Of a DNA stretch of 57,809 nt, positions 8,715-17,494 are shown piece after piece. The translations under genes and the position numbers were made by a program. Numbering within the stretch: the first letter of the stretch is position 1; each line of letters opens with the position of its first letter. The DNA comes from Bacillus sp. EB01 (GTDB lineage: Bacteria > Bacillota > Bacilli > Bacillales > Cytobacillaceae): assembly GCF_000613125.1 (NCBI RefSeq), contig NZ_HG964497.1:1956295-2014103 (forward strand). The letters are read 5' to 3'. Below the pieces are notes generated by a model. That model searched no databases. It worked only from the letters and a program-made list of their open reading frames with translations, and was not told the DNA's origin.

Positions 8715-9614
8715 TCATGGATTGTTTTTTTCAATAAAGCTTAGAATTTCACTGAGAGGTTGATAGTTTTTTTCTGTTATTACCGGTTTAAATAAATCTC
8801 CTTTTTCATCTATCCTCTTCATAATATTTTTTATGGTAAAGTCTGTAGGATGTATGCCCTCTTCTAATTCAGACCAGGTCAGCGGGGCCCCAACGGTTGC
8901 AGATCGTTTGGCTCTCGGCGAGTATACGACTGGCATTGTTCTCCCTTTCCATAGCTGTAAGTAATCGAAGTAAAGTTTGTTTCCTCTTTTTGAAACTACT
9001 CTTTCAAGTGTAACCTGCTTCGGCATTTGTTCCTGAAAGTAATTCGCGATAAAAGCAGTTATTTTTCTTGTTTGTTCGAATGAATAAATCGGTTCAATGG
9101 GTACATATATTTGTAGCCCAGATGAACCTGATGTTTTCGGTACAGACAGCAGACCGAGGGATTGAAGGAGATCCTTCAGTTTTAACGCTACCTCTATTAC
9201 CATGGTAAAGCTTGATTCATCCGGAGGATCTAAATCAAATACCATTTCCAGGGGGAAATCGGGCTTATCATGGCGATCAAACGGTACATGAAATTCAATG
9301 GCTCCATAGTTTGCGGCCCAAATGAGTGTTGAAGTGTCATTTAAAAGCATGCGCTCTTTGTTTTTATAGAAATTACGGGTAATCCAATCCGGTGCAGACT
9401 GGGGAACCGACCTTTTTTCGATTTTCTTGCCAGCTATTCCATGGGGATAAAGCCACACCATTAATAGCCTGTCTTTTGCATGGTCGATCATATACTGTGA
9501 CACATTGAATAAATAGTTAATATAGTCGATCTTTGTTATTCCTTGTGACTCCCAAATCATTCTGTCCGGGTGTGAGATTTCAATTCTTTTGCCCTCAACG
9601 AAAATTTCCTCCAC
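8715..9614 (-). CDS. LigD-type polymerase/primase domain protein
   Basis: A 299-residue archaeo-eukaryotic primase of the LigD polymerase family, which adds short nucleotide tracts during bacterial non-homologous end joining. The catalytic VFDLDPPDE carries the two metal-binding aspartates. KTSGSSGLQIYVPI supplies the Ser/His-type segment, and FDYLQLWKGRTM with YSPRA closes the fold. I start it at a GTG at 9614, which has GGAGG 8 bp upstream; the longer ATG frame at 9650 would place that site inside the gene. It is encoded separately from the ligase domain, which starts divergently 66 bp away, whereas B. subtilis LigD (YkoU) fuses the two. No ku gene is in the window. Confidence 0.92.
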   Translation of the reverse strand: MEEIFVEGKRIEISHPDRMIWESQGITKIDYINYLFNVSQYMIDHAKDRLLMVWLYPHGIAGKKIEKRSVPQSAPDWITRNFYKNKERMLLNDTSTLIWAANYGAIEFHVPFDRHDKPDFPLEMVFDLDPPDESSFTMVIEVALKLKDLLQSLGLLSVPKTSGSSGLQIYVPIEPIYSFEQTRKITAFIANYFQEQMPKQVTLERVVSKRGNKLYFDYLQLWKGRTMPVVYSPRAKRSATVGAPLTWSELEEGIHPTDFTIKNIMKRIDEKGDLFKPVITEKNYQPLSEILSFIEKNNP

Positions 9615-9680
9615 CAGAAAGCCTCCTGTTTTTCCTATATTTTCAATCAATTTTGTTTAAACTATGTATTAAAAAGTGGA

Positions 9681-10631
9681 GTGATCAATCTGGAACCTAT
9701 TTTACCGATGGAGCCGGTTGCTAGTGCTGCCATCCCAAATGGAGAAGACTGGATTGCCCAAGTGAAATGGGATGGCGTCCGAGTTCTTACCTATGCGGAT
9801 GATGGCGGAGTGCGGCTTTATAATCGAAAAAAGAACGAACGGACAATGCACTATCCGGAAATAACGAGCATTAGTGAATATTGCAGCAGCCGTTCCGTCA
9901 TTTTAGACGGTGAAGTGATTTCTTTAGGTGGAAATGGTAAGCCCTCTTTTCAACGGGTTATGAGGCGAGATGGTTTGAGAAATATTGACCGTGTAAGGAT
10001 AGCAATCGAATCTGTACCGATCATCTATATGATATTCGACATTGTTTACTTAGATGGAGTGTGGATACATGATAAGTCGTTACGTGAAAGAAACCAGCTA
10101 TTATCATCTATCATCACACCTAATGAACATATACAGCTAGTTCCGTCTGTTGAGCAGACCCAAGGCTTATTTAATGCAGTTCAGGAGCAAGAGATGGAAG
10201 GAATTGTGCTAAAAAGGATAGATTCCCTCTATTCAATAGGGAAAAAAAGGGAAGATTGGCTCAAGCTGAAAAACTTCCAGGATGTCATCGCGGTGATTGG
10301 CGGTTTTACTCTAAGACATAACACTGTTAATTCGATTTTGCTAGGGTTATATGATTCTCTAGGAAGACTGCAGTATGTGGGACACACAGGCACGGGGAAA
10401 ATGACAGTCAGCGACTGGAAAGAGCTGACGAAAGAATTGAAAGAAATGGTAACCGAGCAACTCCCTTTCAATAAGATACCGCAACGCCGTACGGATGCTG
10501 TCTGGGTACAGCCGAAAAAAACAGTAAAGATAAAATTCGCCGAATGGACAGAAGGCGGAGCGTTGCGACAGCCTAGTATTGAGGGATTCATTGAATTCCC
10601 GCCGGAAGAGTGTTTACTTGAGAGACCCTAG
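9681..10631 (+). CDS. ATP-dependent DNA ligase (LigD ligase-domain type)
   Basis: A 316-residue stand-alone ATP-dependent ligase. Motif I is KWDGVR near residue 29 (the lysine is adenylylated). Motif III is IYMIFDIVYLDG, motif IV EGIVLKRIDS, and motif V WLKLKN. The C-terminal OB-fold region ends in VKIKFAEWTEGGALRQPS, the usual end of LigD ligase domains. It seals DNA ends and presumably works with the polymerase-domain protein encoded divergently. The annotated start is a GTG; a CTG at 9690 has GGAG better spaced, so the exact start is uncertain. Neither a phosphoesterase domain nor Ku is present here. Confidence 0.92.
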   Translation: MINLEPILPMEPVASAAIPNGEDWIAQVKWDGVRVLTYADDGGVRLYNRKKNERTMHYPEITSISEYCSSRSVILDGEVISLGGNGKPSFQRVMRRDGLRNIDRVRIAIESVPIIYMIFDIVYLDGVWIHDKSLRERNQLLSSIITPNEHIQLVPSVEQTQGLFNAVQEQEMEGIVLKRIDSLYSIGKKREDWLKLKNFQDVIAVIGGFTLRHNTVNSILLGLYDSLGRLQYVGHTGTGKMTVSDWKELTKELKEMVTEQLPFNKIPQRRTDAVWVQPKKTVKIKFAEWTEGGALRQPSIEGFIEFPPEECLLERP

Positions 10632-10681
10632 GAAGGGAGTAACATCAGACGCTGATGGCCCCTGTTCTCTCTATCGTATCT

Positions 10682-10730
10682 AAAAAAGTGAGCTTAAATT
10701 GTCTCTTTATGACAACGTGAGCTCACTTCT
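10682..10730. terminator. Terminator shared with a permease remnant
   Basis: AGTGAGCT-N-TTGTC and GACAA-N-AGCTCACT form a long stem. It can end the ligase transcript on the plus strand. The same hairpin sequence lies beyond the intact permease gene at 18411-18457, so it was duplicated together with the permease tail at 10738-10845. Confidence 0.8.
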
Positions 10731-10737
10731 GCATTTC

Positions 10738-10845
10738 TTATTCTTCATTCAATACGCTATGATTTTTGCCATACTCAAAATAGAGCAGTAAACCAAATGC
10801 AAACCAAATACTTCTTGGAAGCCAGATGTAAAAAGAGAGCCTACC
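10738..10845 (-). pseudogene. Remnant of an APC permease 3' end
   Basis: Reading the minus strand from about 10835 to the stop at 10738-10740 gives SIWFAFGLLLYFEYGKNHSV then LNEE, which aligns with the C-terminus of the intact permease at 18461-19846 (GIWFVFGLLFYFAYGKNKSV, MN). Only the last 30 or so codons survive, with no start and no upstream coding sequence. It is followed by the same terminator hairpin as the intact gene. I read it as the decayed tail of a second permease gene. Confidence 0.8.
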
Positions 10846-11020
10846 CCCCTATATAGATAATTCATTCAAAAAAACCTTCTCTAATCTTTCCTAAGGCAGC
10901 CAAATCAACATAAAGGTCTATTAAGGTTAAAGTAAATTTTTTTATATGCTAGGAATATATTTACAAGTCAGGAAAATAAACATAAACTATAAATAGTAAT
11001 AGTAATTAAGACCTAATTCA
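10846..11020. other. AT-rich leader upstream of the riboswitch
   Basis: This AT-rich segment separates the permease remnant from the c-di-GMP aptamer and must hold the promoter for the adhesin transcript. No single -35/-10 pair is convincing by eye. Confidence 0.4.
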
Positions 11021-11096
11021 ATATAGGGCAAACTACTTGAAAAAGTAGGACGCAAAACTATAGGGGCTAAATCTTTTGACACGCCAGCCAGTTGCA
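11021..11096 (+). promoter_or_regulatory. Class-I c-di-GMP riboswitch (GEMM-I)
   Basis: The aptamer landmarks are all present. GGGCAAAC is followed by the hairpin CTACTT-GAAA-AAGTAG with its GNRA tetraloop (11033-11048), then GGACGCAAAACTATAGGGGC, CTAAAT, and the closing GCCAGCCAGTTGC. The segment ATATAGGGC at 11021-11029 is exactly complementary to 11120-11128, the left arm of the downstream terminator, so aptamer folding and termination are physically linked. It lies 286 bp upstream of the adhesin start. The geometry suggests that ligand binding frees the terminator (an OFF switch), but direction is not proven. Confidence 0.92.
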
Positions 11097-11117
11097 AATC
11101 TACTGAAAGAGATTTCA

Positions 11118-11146
11118 ACGCCCTATATATATTTATAGGGCGTTTT
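11118..11146 (+). terminator. Riboswitch-controlled intrinsic terminator
   Basis: CGCCCTATA and TATAGGGCG form a perfect nine-pair stem, followed by TTTTAT. A second hairpin (TTG-AAATCT with AGATTT-CAA, 11092-11118) lies between it and the aptamer and shares bases with both. Confidence 0.88.
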
Positions 11147-11381
11147 ATATTTCCTGGGGATAAAGTCCTATATAGAGTGAATAAAAAGAGGTGATAGTAA
11201 AGCAGCTTTCTCTTGAAATGAAGTTTGCAAAAATTAGTCTCGTCTTGATCGGTAAATGAAATTGGCAAAATAGTTGGGTTCAACCTATATAAAATATTTG
11301 GTAAACACGCTTTTTGGAAAACTCACAATCTACTAAAAGGCCGCATTCTCTTCGAGGTTTATAGGAAAGGAAATCAGAGAT

Positions 11382-14300
11382 ATGAAGAAAAAATGGTTCA
11401 GTATTCAATTTTTCGTTGCAGCACTGTTGCTTTTGTATCAATTTACGCTTCCACTTGGGACAGTGCTGGCAGCAGAAAACGGCAGCATGCTGCCGCCTGC
11501 CAATCTGGCTTATCAAACAATCACACCCGATGATGGAAAGTTGTCATGGAATTCAGTATACGGAGCAACCGGTTATAAAGTATATGAAATCAAGGATGGA
11601 CAGCTTACTTTACTAGGAAGTACAACTGCAATAAGTTACAGCTTAAATGATCTTTCTGAAGGATTCTATAGATATGTTGTTTCCACTGTAACAAGTGAAG
11701 GGGAATCTGGTCCTTCTGCGCCAGTGTCTGTGGAAATTATTTACCCTCAAATGCAGGCGCCTTCATCATTGAGCTCAACAATCCGAAATGGAAATGATAT
11801 TGTACTTAATTGGGGTACATCCCAATATGCGCAAAAGTATAATATATATCAAATTTCTGATTCAGGAGAAAGAACACTATTAACTTCAACCACCGGAACA
11901 ACTTACACTAAAGTAGATGCACCAGAAGGCACTTTTACATACTCTGTCTCTGCCGTTCACTCTCTCTACGGTGAATCCGCGGATACTTCTCCTATCAAAG
12001 CAGAAGTAACTGATCCAGTGATGAGCCAGCCTTCCAGCCTTTCGTTTACAATTACCAATGGAACGGACGTAAATTTAAAATGGCAGGCTGCAGCCTATGC
12101 AACCAGCTATCGGATTTATCAGGATGTGGATGGCCAGCTGGAATTAAAAAAGACGGTTACTGGAACAAACGGCACGCTCACTAATCTTCCTGCCGGAGAG
12201 TATATTTTTAAAGTTTATTCGTTCAGTGACCGATTTGGCGAATCATCAGAAGGAAGCCAGGTCGCTGTAACAGTAGGCTCCATAGTGATGACACCGCCTA
12301 ATAACGCAACGTACAAAATTCAAAACATTAATGATGTTGTTCTTACTTGGGGGTCTGTCCCTTATGCTACCAGGTATAACATTTATGAACTGAAAGACGG
12401 GGAGAAAACTCTAAAGAGTACAACAAGTAGCACAACAATTACCTACCCCATGCTTAAAGGCGGAAATTATCAATATGAGATTTATTCCTTTAGCGACCGT
12501 TTTGGGGAGTCGGAAATAGGCTCTGAGGTGTCGTTTAGCATTGATACTGTTACTATGTCCGCACCAAAAGATGTCACATATAAAATTCAAAATGGAAATG
12601 ACATAGTTTTAAACTGGAGCATTGCGGAATATGCCACAAATTATAAAGTCTATCAACTAATAGACGGAAAAAAAGTATTAAAAACGACAGTATCTAGTCC
12701 GACTGCGACCTTTATTAATGCCCCGGCAGGAGAGAATCAGTACGAAATTTACTCCTTTAGCAGCAGGTTTGGAGAATCAGCAGAAGGAACAAGTACGATA
12801 GTTTCTGTTGTTTATCCAAAGATGGTTCCTCCAGTAAGTGTTGCCGGAACCACTATAAATCCAACAGCACTGACGTTAAACTGGAGTTCTGTTGACTATG
12901 CAACGAGCTATAAAGTTTACGAGATTATTAATGGTCAAAAAATATTGAAGAACAATGTAACAAGCACAACCGTAACCTACAATAATATGAGTCCAGGAAC
13001 TTATAAATATGAGGTTTACGCTTATTCCACCCGCTTTGGCGAATCGCAGCAAGGTAGTCCTGTAGAAGTAACTTTAAGCGGACAAGCACTTCCTGCACCC
13101 GGCAATCCAACTTACAGCATTTCAAATGGAAATGATCTTACATTGAGATGGAGTTCGGTGCAATATGCAACTGGCTATAAAGTTTATCAAATGATTGATG
13201 GAGAACCTGTATTCATTAGGTCGGTTACAGGTACAAGTACAACCTTAACAAATCAGCCGGAAGGGGAATTCACTTTCGTTGTTAAGGCTTATTCCACCCT
13301 TTTAGGAGAGTCTACGAATGAAGCAGAATTAAATGGTTCCATCGTTTACCCTGTTATGGCAAAACCGCTGAATTTCGTATACAGCATCTCTAATGGAAAT
13401 GATGTAACGTTAAGATGGAACGCAGTAACTTATGCGAACAGTTATAAGATTTATCGGATTATTGATGGCGAAAAGGTTTTTGAAAGAACTGTGAATGGCA
13501 CTTCTTCTGTGTTTGCCAATATCCCTGAAGGAGATTATCAATATATTGTCCATTCCTACAGTGACCGCTTTGGCGAGTCAACAGAAGCCAGCGCGCTGCA
13601 GTTTAACTTAACCTGGCCAATCATGCAGGCTCCGGCAAATCTGGCAAAAACCATCTCTAACGGCAACGACATAGTCCTATCATGGAATTCTTCCGCATAC
13701 GCAAAGGAATATAAAGTCTATCAAATTGTCGAAGGAGATAAAGTATTAGTAAAGACAGTAACTGGAACTTCGGTTTCATTTACAAATATGCCTGAAGGGG
13801 ATTATCAGTATGTTGTCCATTCCTATAGCGACCGGTTTGGTGAATCTCCAGTAGGCAGTGCGTTGGAGTTTAACTTAACCTGGCCAATCATGCAGGCACC
13901 TGCCAATTTGGCAAAAACTTTTCCTAACGGCAATGACATAGTCTTATCATGGAATTCTTCCACATACGCAAAAGAATATAAAGTCTATCAGATTGTCGGT
14001 GGGGATAAAGTATTAGTAAAGACAACAACTGGAAAGTCAGTTTCATTTACGAATATGCCTGAAGGGGATTATCAGTATATTGTCCATTCCTACAGTGACC
14101 GTTTTGGCGAGTCTCCGGTAGGCAGCCCATTGGAGTTTAATTTAACCTGGCCAATCATGCAGGCACCCGCCAATTTGGCTAAAACGATTCAAAATGGCAA
14201 TGATATCTCCCTTACGTGGAACCCATCAGCGTTTACAAAGGAGTATAAAATTTATCAAATAGAAAATGGAGAGAAGATTTTAAAAAGGACAATAATAGGT

Positions 14301-16727
14301 ACCTCAACTTCATTTACGAATATGCCAGAAGGTGATTACCAGTATATTGTCCATTCCTATAGTGACCGTTTTGGGGAATCTCCAGTCGGCAGCCCATTGG
14401 ACTTTAATCTAACCTGGCCCATCATGCAGGCTCCAACGGTCAATGGCAGTGTCTTTAATGTAAACAATATCACCCTTTCTTGGAAAGCTGTCCCGTTTGC
14501 AACTGAATATCGGGTTTATAAGGCGAATGGCGGCAGTAAAGAATTAATATATAAGGGAACCCAATTGTCTTCTAGTATTTATAACTTGGCTGAGGATACT
14601 CATTCATTTGAAGTGACGGCATACAGCAGCCGTTTTGGTGAATCGGCACCATCCAGCCGTGTTGACCGGACGATTATCTATCCTATTATGGAATCCCCAA
14701 CCGCTTCTTTAAGGCTATTAAGTCAAACAAGCGCACGGATTTCATGGGATTTTGTTACGTATGCGAATGGGTACAACATTTACGAAATCATTGATGGAAA
14801 ACCAGTACTTTTGGTTAAAAACGTGAATAATCTTTCTTACGACATTCAAAACCTTTCGTACGCAAATCATGAATATTATGTAACATCTTACAGTAACTCA
14901 TTTGGAGAATCTCAACCGTCCGCTACGGTTTTGGCAAAATTAATAATCGATACAGAGGCACCGGAAACAAAAATTAATGCGCCATCACAATGGGTGAATC
15001 AAAATCAGCTTCTTACTCTTCAGGCAACAGATAATGAAACGGGAGTAGCCAACACGTTCTACTCTATAAATGACGGCCCTCTTCAAAAAGGAACTTCTAT
15101 CCTAATTGATCAAGAGGGTATCAATAAAATTCAGTTCAATTCAATCGATAAGGTCGGTAACCTGGAAGAAGTTAAAACAGTGTTTGTAAAAGTTGATAAA
15201 TCTGCCCCGGTAACTGAAATTAATACAATACCTGTATATGCGCAGTCGTTTACAGCGCAATTAACCAGAAATGATTCACTAAGCGGAGCAGCAAAAACAT
15301 ATTATTCTATTAATGGTTCGGAATTTGCAGAGGGGACTTCCCTTACAATAGAAAAAGAAGGGAAGAACATGATTTCCTATTACTCTGTTGATGCAGCCGG
15401 GAATATGGAAGAAATAAAAACAAAAGAAGTAAATATCGATAAAACGTCTCCTGTGACTTCAGCAAACCTACCGGATACATGGGTAAATGGTAATGTAACA
15501 GTAACCTTATCAGCTCAAGATGAGGCAAGCGGAGTTGCAAAAACGTATTATTCTATCAACGGTTCGGAGTATACAGAAGGAAGTTCCTTTACTGTGGAGA
15601 AAGAAGGAATCAACGAAATCTCCTACTATTCAGTTGATACTGTCGGAAACAAGGAAGAAGCAATAATTAAACAAGTTAAAATTGACAAAACAACGCCTGC
15701 AACTTCATCGGACGCACCTGAATCCTGGGTAAACGAAGACGTAACAGTAACACTAACAACAGAAGATGAATTAAGCGGAGTTGCAAAAACGTATTATTCT
15801 ATCAACGGTTCGGAGTATACTGAAGGAACTTCCTTTACTGTGGAGGAAGAAGGAATCAACGAAATCTCCTATTACTCAGTTGATGCCGCCGGAAACAAGG
15901 AAGATGCAATAACAAAACAGATTAAAATTGACAAAACCACACCTGTAACTGCCTCTGACATGCCTGAAGTCTGGGTAAACGAAGACGTATCAGTAACACT
16001 TACAACAGAAGATGAATTAAGCGGAGCTGTAAAAACGTATTATTCAATCAACGGTTCGGAGTATACCGAAGGAACTTCCTTTACTGTGGAGCAAGAAGGG
16101 ATCAATGAAATCTCCTACTACTCAGTTGATGCAGTCGGAAACACTGAAGAAGTAAAAACAAAAGCAATTAAGATTGATAAAACAGTTCCAACCGTTTCCG
16201 TTTTATTGGACGGGGAATATCAGCTTGGCACAAGTTTTACATTGGATTATGATGCTTATGATTACCAATCAAGGATAGCTCAAGAAGTTGTCACACTGAA
16301 TGGTCAAAATTATAAGTACGGTGATGTAATTACATTAGATCAGCCTGGTGAATATAAGCTTAAAGTTCAGGTAACAGATGGTTCAGGCTTATCTGCTGTG
16401 GTGGAAAAAACATTCACGGTCTATATTGAGGTTGAACTTGAGGTATTGCCGAAAGTGATTAAAGGCAACAAGGGAATCTTTACGGTTAAAGCTTCACTAC
16501 CGACGACATATCAATCATCCTCATTTAATGTTTCATCTGTAACATTAAACGGAGTTTCCGCTGTAGCGGATAATAAAGGTTTAGAAAAACAAGCCGAAAA
16601 AGGTCATTTCAAATTCAATCGTGAAGAATTTGATTGGGTGACAGGACAAGTTAACCTTACCTTCCGTGGATATCTTAATAATGGTTTTTTAGTGATTGGT
16701 AAAGCTAGCGTAGAAGTCAAGAAATAA
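11382..16727 (+). CDS. Giant secreted Fn3/Ig-like repeat protein (putative adhesin)
   Basis: A 1781-residue exported protein. Residues 1-31 are a signal peptide (KKKW, hydrophobic core, AxA-type cleavage near VLAAE). Thirteen Fn3-like repeats of about 89 residues follow (about 36-1190). Each has a W in the second strand, a YKVYxI-type strand and the signature RFGES. After them come about five Ig-like repeats of about 82 residues (KTYYSINGSEYTEGTSF, YYSVDAAGN, IDKT), one more divergent Ig-like unit, and a C-terminal domain of about 100 residues. No LPxTG, SLH or LysM anchor is seen, so retention at the surface is unexplained. Repeats 9-11 are nearly identical in DNA as well. The c-di-GMP riboswitch upstream implies control by that messenger; a riboswitch-controlled collagen adhesion protein is known in B. 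thuringiensis. The adhesin role is inferred. Confidence 0.88.
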   Translation: MKKKWFSIQFFVAALLLLYQFTLPLGTVLAAENGSMLPPANLAYQTITPDDGKLSWNSVYGATGYKVYEIKDGQLTLLGSTTAISYSLNDLSEGFYRYVVSTVTSEGESGPSAPVSVEIIYPQMQAPSSLSSTIRNGNDIVLNWGTSQYAQKYNIYQISDSGERTLLTSTTGTTYTKVDAPEGTFTYSVSAVHSLYGESADTSPIKAEVTDPVMSQPSSLSFTITNGTDVNLKWQAAAYATSYRIYQDVDGQLELKKTVTGTNGTLTNLPAGEYIFKVYSFSDRFGESSEGSQVAVTVGSIVMTPPNNATYKIQNINDVVLTWGSVPYATRYNIYELKDGEKTLKSTTSSTTITYPMLKGGNYQYEIYSFSDRFGESEIGSEVSFSIDTVTMSAPKDVTYKIQNGNDIVLNWSIAEYATNYKVYQLIDGKKVLKTTVSSPTATFINAPAGENQYEIYSFSSRFGESAEGTSTIVSVVYPKMVPPVSVAGTTINPTALTLNWSSVDYATSYKVYEIINGQKILKNNVTSTTVTYNNMSPGTYKYEVYAYSTRFGESQQGSPVEVTLSGQALPAPGNPTYSISNGNDLTLRWSSVQYATGYKVYQMIDGEPVFIRSVTGTSTTLTNQPEGEFTFVVKAYSTLLGESTNEAELNGSIVYPVMAKPLNFVYSISNGNDVTLRWNAVTYANSYKIYRIIDGEKVFERTVNGTSSVFANIPEGDYQYIVHSYSDRFGESTEASALQFNLTWPIMQAPANLAKTISNGNDIVLSWNSSAYAKEYKVYQIVEGDKVLVKTVTGTSVSFTNMPEGDYQYVVHSYSDRFGESPVGSALEFNLTWPIMQAPANLAKTFPNGNDIVLSWNSSTYAKEYKVYQIVGGDKVLVKTTTGKSVSFTNMPEGDYQYIVHSYSDRFGESPVGSPLEFNLTWPIMQAPANLAKTIQNGNDISLTWNPSAFTKEYKIYQIENGEKILKRTIIGTSTSFTNMPEGDYQYIVHSYSDRFGESPVGSPLDFNLTWPIMQAPTVNGSVFNVNNITLSWKAVPFATEYRVYKANGGSKELIYKGTQLSSSIYNLAEDTHSFEVTAYSSRFGESAPSSRVDRTIIYPIMESPTASLRLLSQTSARISWDFVTYANGYNIYEIIDGKPVLLVKNVNNLSYDIQNLSYANHEYYVTSYSNSFGESQPSATVLAKLIIDTEAPETKINAPSQWVNQNQLLTLQATDNETGVANTFYSINDGPLQKGTSILIDQEGINKIQFNSIDKVGNLEEVKTVFVKVDKSAPVTEINTIPVYAQSFTAQLTRNDSLSGAAKTYYSINGSEFAEGTSLTIEKEGKNMISYYSVDAAGNMEEIKTKEVNIDKTSPVTSANLPDTWVNGNVTVTLSAQDEASGVAKTYYSINGSEYTEGSSFTVEKEGINEISYYSVDTVGNKEEAIIKQVKIDKTTPATSSDAPESWVNEDVTVTLTTEDELSGVAKTYYSINGSEYTEGTSFTVEEEGINEISYYSVDAAGNKEDAITKQIKIDKTTPVTASDMPEVWVNEDVSVTLTTEDELSGAVKTYYSINGSEYTEGTSFTVEQEGINEISYYSVDAVGNTEEVKTKAIKIDKTVPTVSVLLDGEYQLGTSFTLDYDAYDYQSRIAQEVVTLNGQNYKYGDVITLDQPGEYKLKVQVTDGSGLSAVVEKTFTVYIEVELEVLPKVIKGNKGIFTVKASLPTTYQSSSFNVSSVTLNGVSAVADNKGLEKQAEKGHFKFNREEFDWVTGQVNLTFRGYLNNGFLVIGKASVEVKK
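13620..14420 (+). repeat. Three near-identical 267-bp repeats within the adhesin gene
   Basis: Units starting at 13620, 13887 and 14154 are each exactly 267 bp (89 codons), begin with IMQAP and end with FNLTWP. They are far more alike than the other Fn3 units, so they arose by recent in-frame duplication and can expand or contract by recombination. Confidence 0.9.
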
Positions 16728-16909
16728 ACCGAAGGAAATATCTTCACGATGCGGCTGCTGATAAACTAATAGGTTTATGCTTTAGTGGTTGGAAAATTTA
16801 TACTTGTGGAATGGTTCTTCCATTTAAAGGATAAACTACAAGGCGACTTTACTAATTAGTAGAAGAACTCTAGATGAAGAAATATTAAAGATACTAACTT
16901 AATAGAGGG

Positions 16910-16950
16910 AAGAGGCTGTCCCAAAGTAACTTTTTGGGGGCCTCTTTTTT
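16910..16950 (+). terminator. Terminator after the adhesin gene (possibly an old IS end)
   Basis: AGAGGC-TGTCCCAAA and TTTGGGGG-CCTCT pair around a short loop, followed by TTTTTT. The left arm GAGGCTGTCCCAAA also resembles the terminal repeats of IS1182-type elements, a decayed member of which follows at 17065, so the hairpin may be an IS terminus reused as a terminator. Confidence 0.7.
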
Positions 16951-17064
16951 GTGGATTAAAATGTGCTAGTAGATTTCCTCCCCACTAAGGGAATCCTAAA
17001 ATTAATATCGTAGACACAGGCGGATTTAGTCTGTAGCGTGGCGTTTTTTGCCTGTCACGAGGTA

Positions 17065-17325
17065 GTGGAAGTTGATTTCGGTAAGAAACCCCAGGAAGCT
17101 GGGATCACGACCTATAAGGTCGAATAAACCGTAAAAAAGTTGGAATAGAGTCTTGAAGCGAACCCGAAGAATGAGGTAATTAAAAGGTCGAAATGAACAC
17201 TGGAGAAGGATCTTCTGCCAAGGAGAAAAGTCGCTAAACTAAAAGCTCTCATTAATGGAAGAAATAGTTATACCAAGAAAGTTACCAAGACAGATATCGA
17301 GACAACCTTCATGAAAATGATTTTG
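17065..17325 (+). pseudogene. Degenerate IS1182-family transposase fragment
   Basis: One continuous frame, interrupted by TAA, TAG and TGA, reads EVDFGKKPQEAG, then LEANPKNEVIKR, then TLEKDLLPRRK, then ALINGRNSYTKK, then KTDIETTFMKM. This order matches the central region of IS1182-family transposases, where KDLLPR, GRNSYSKTD and DATFMRM motifs follow one another. Only about 85 codons remain, without start or catalytic core, so it is a dead relic. Sequence from 17325 to 17490 shows no further recognisable coding. Confidence 0.8.
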
Positions 17326-17494
17326 AGAATATATCATTGTTTCGGTAGGTGCAATCTACATGATAAGAATATGCGGCAGAATGGTGAGCACATTCCACCA
17401 CTTTATCTCGAAATTGAGATATGCTGAAATAGTAATAAGTTAAACAAAACCAAAACGGCTTTGTTTAAAAATATCTAACATGGAGGGATTAGGA

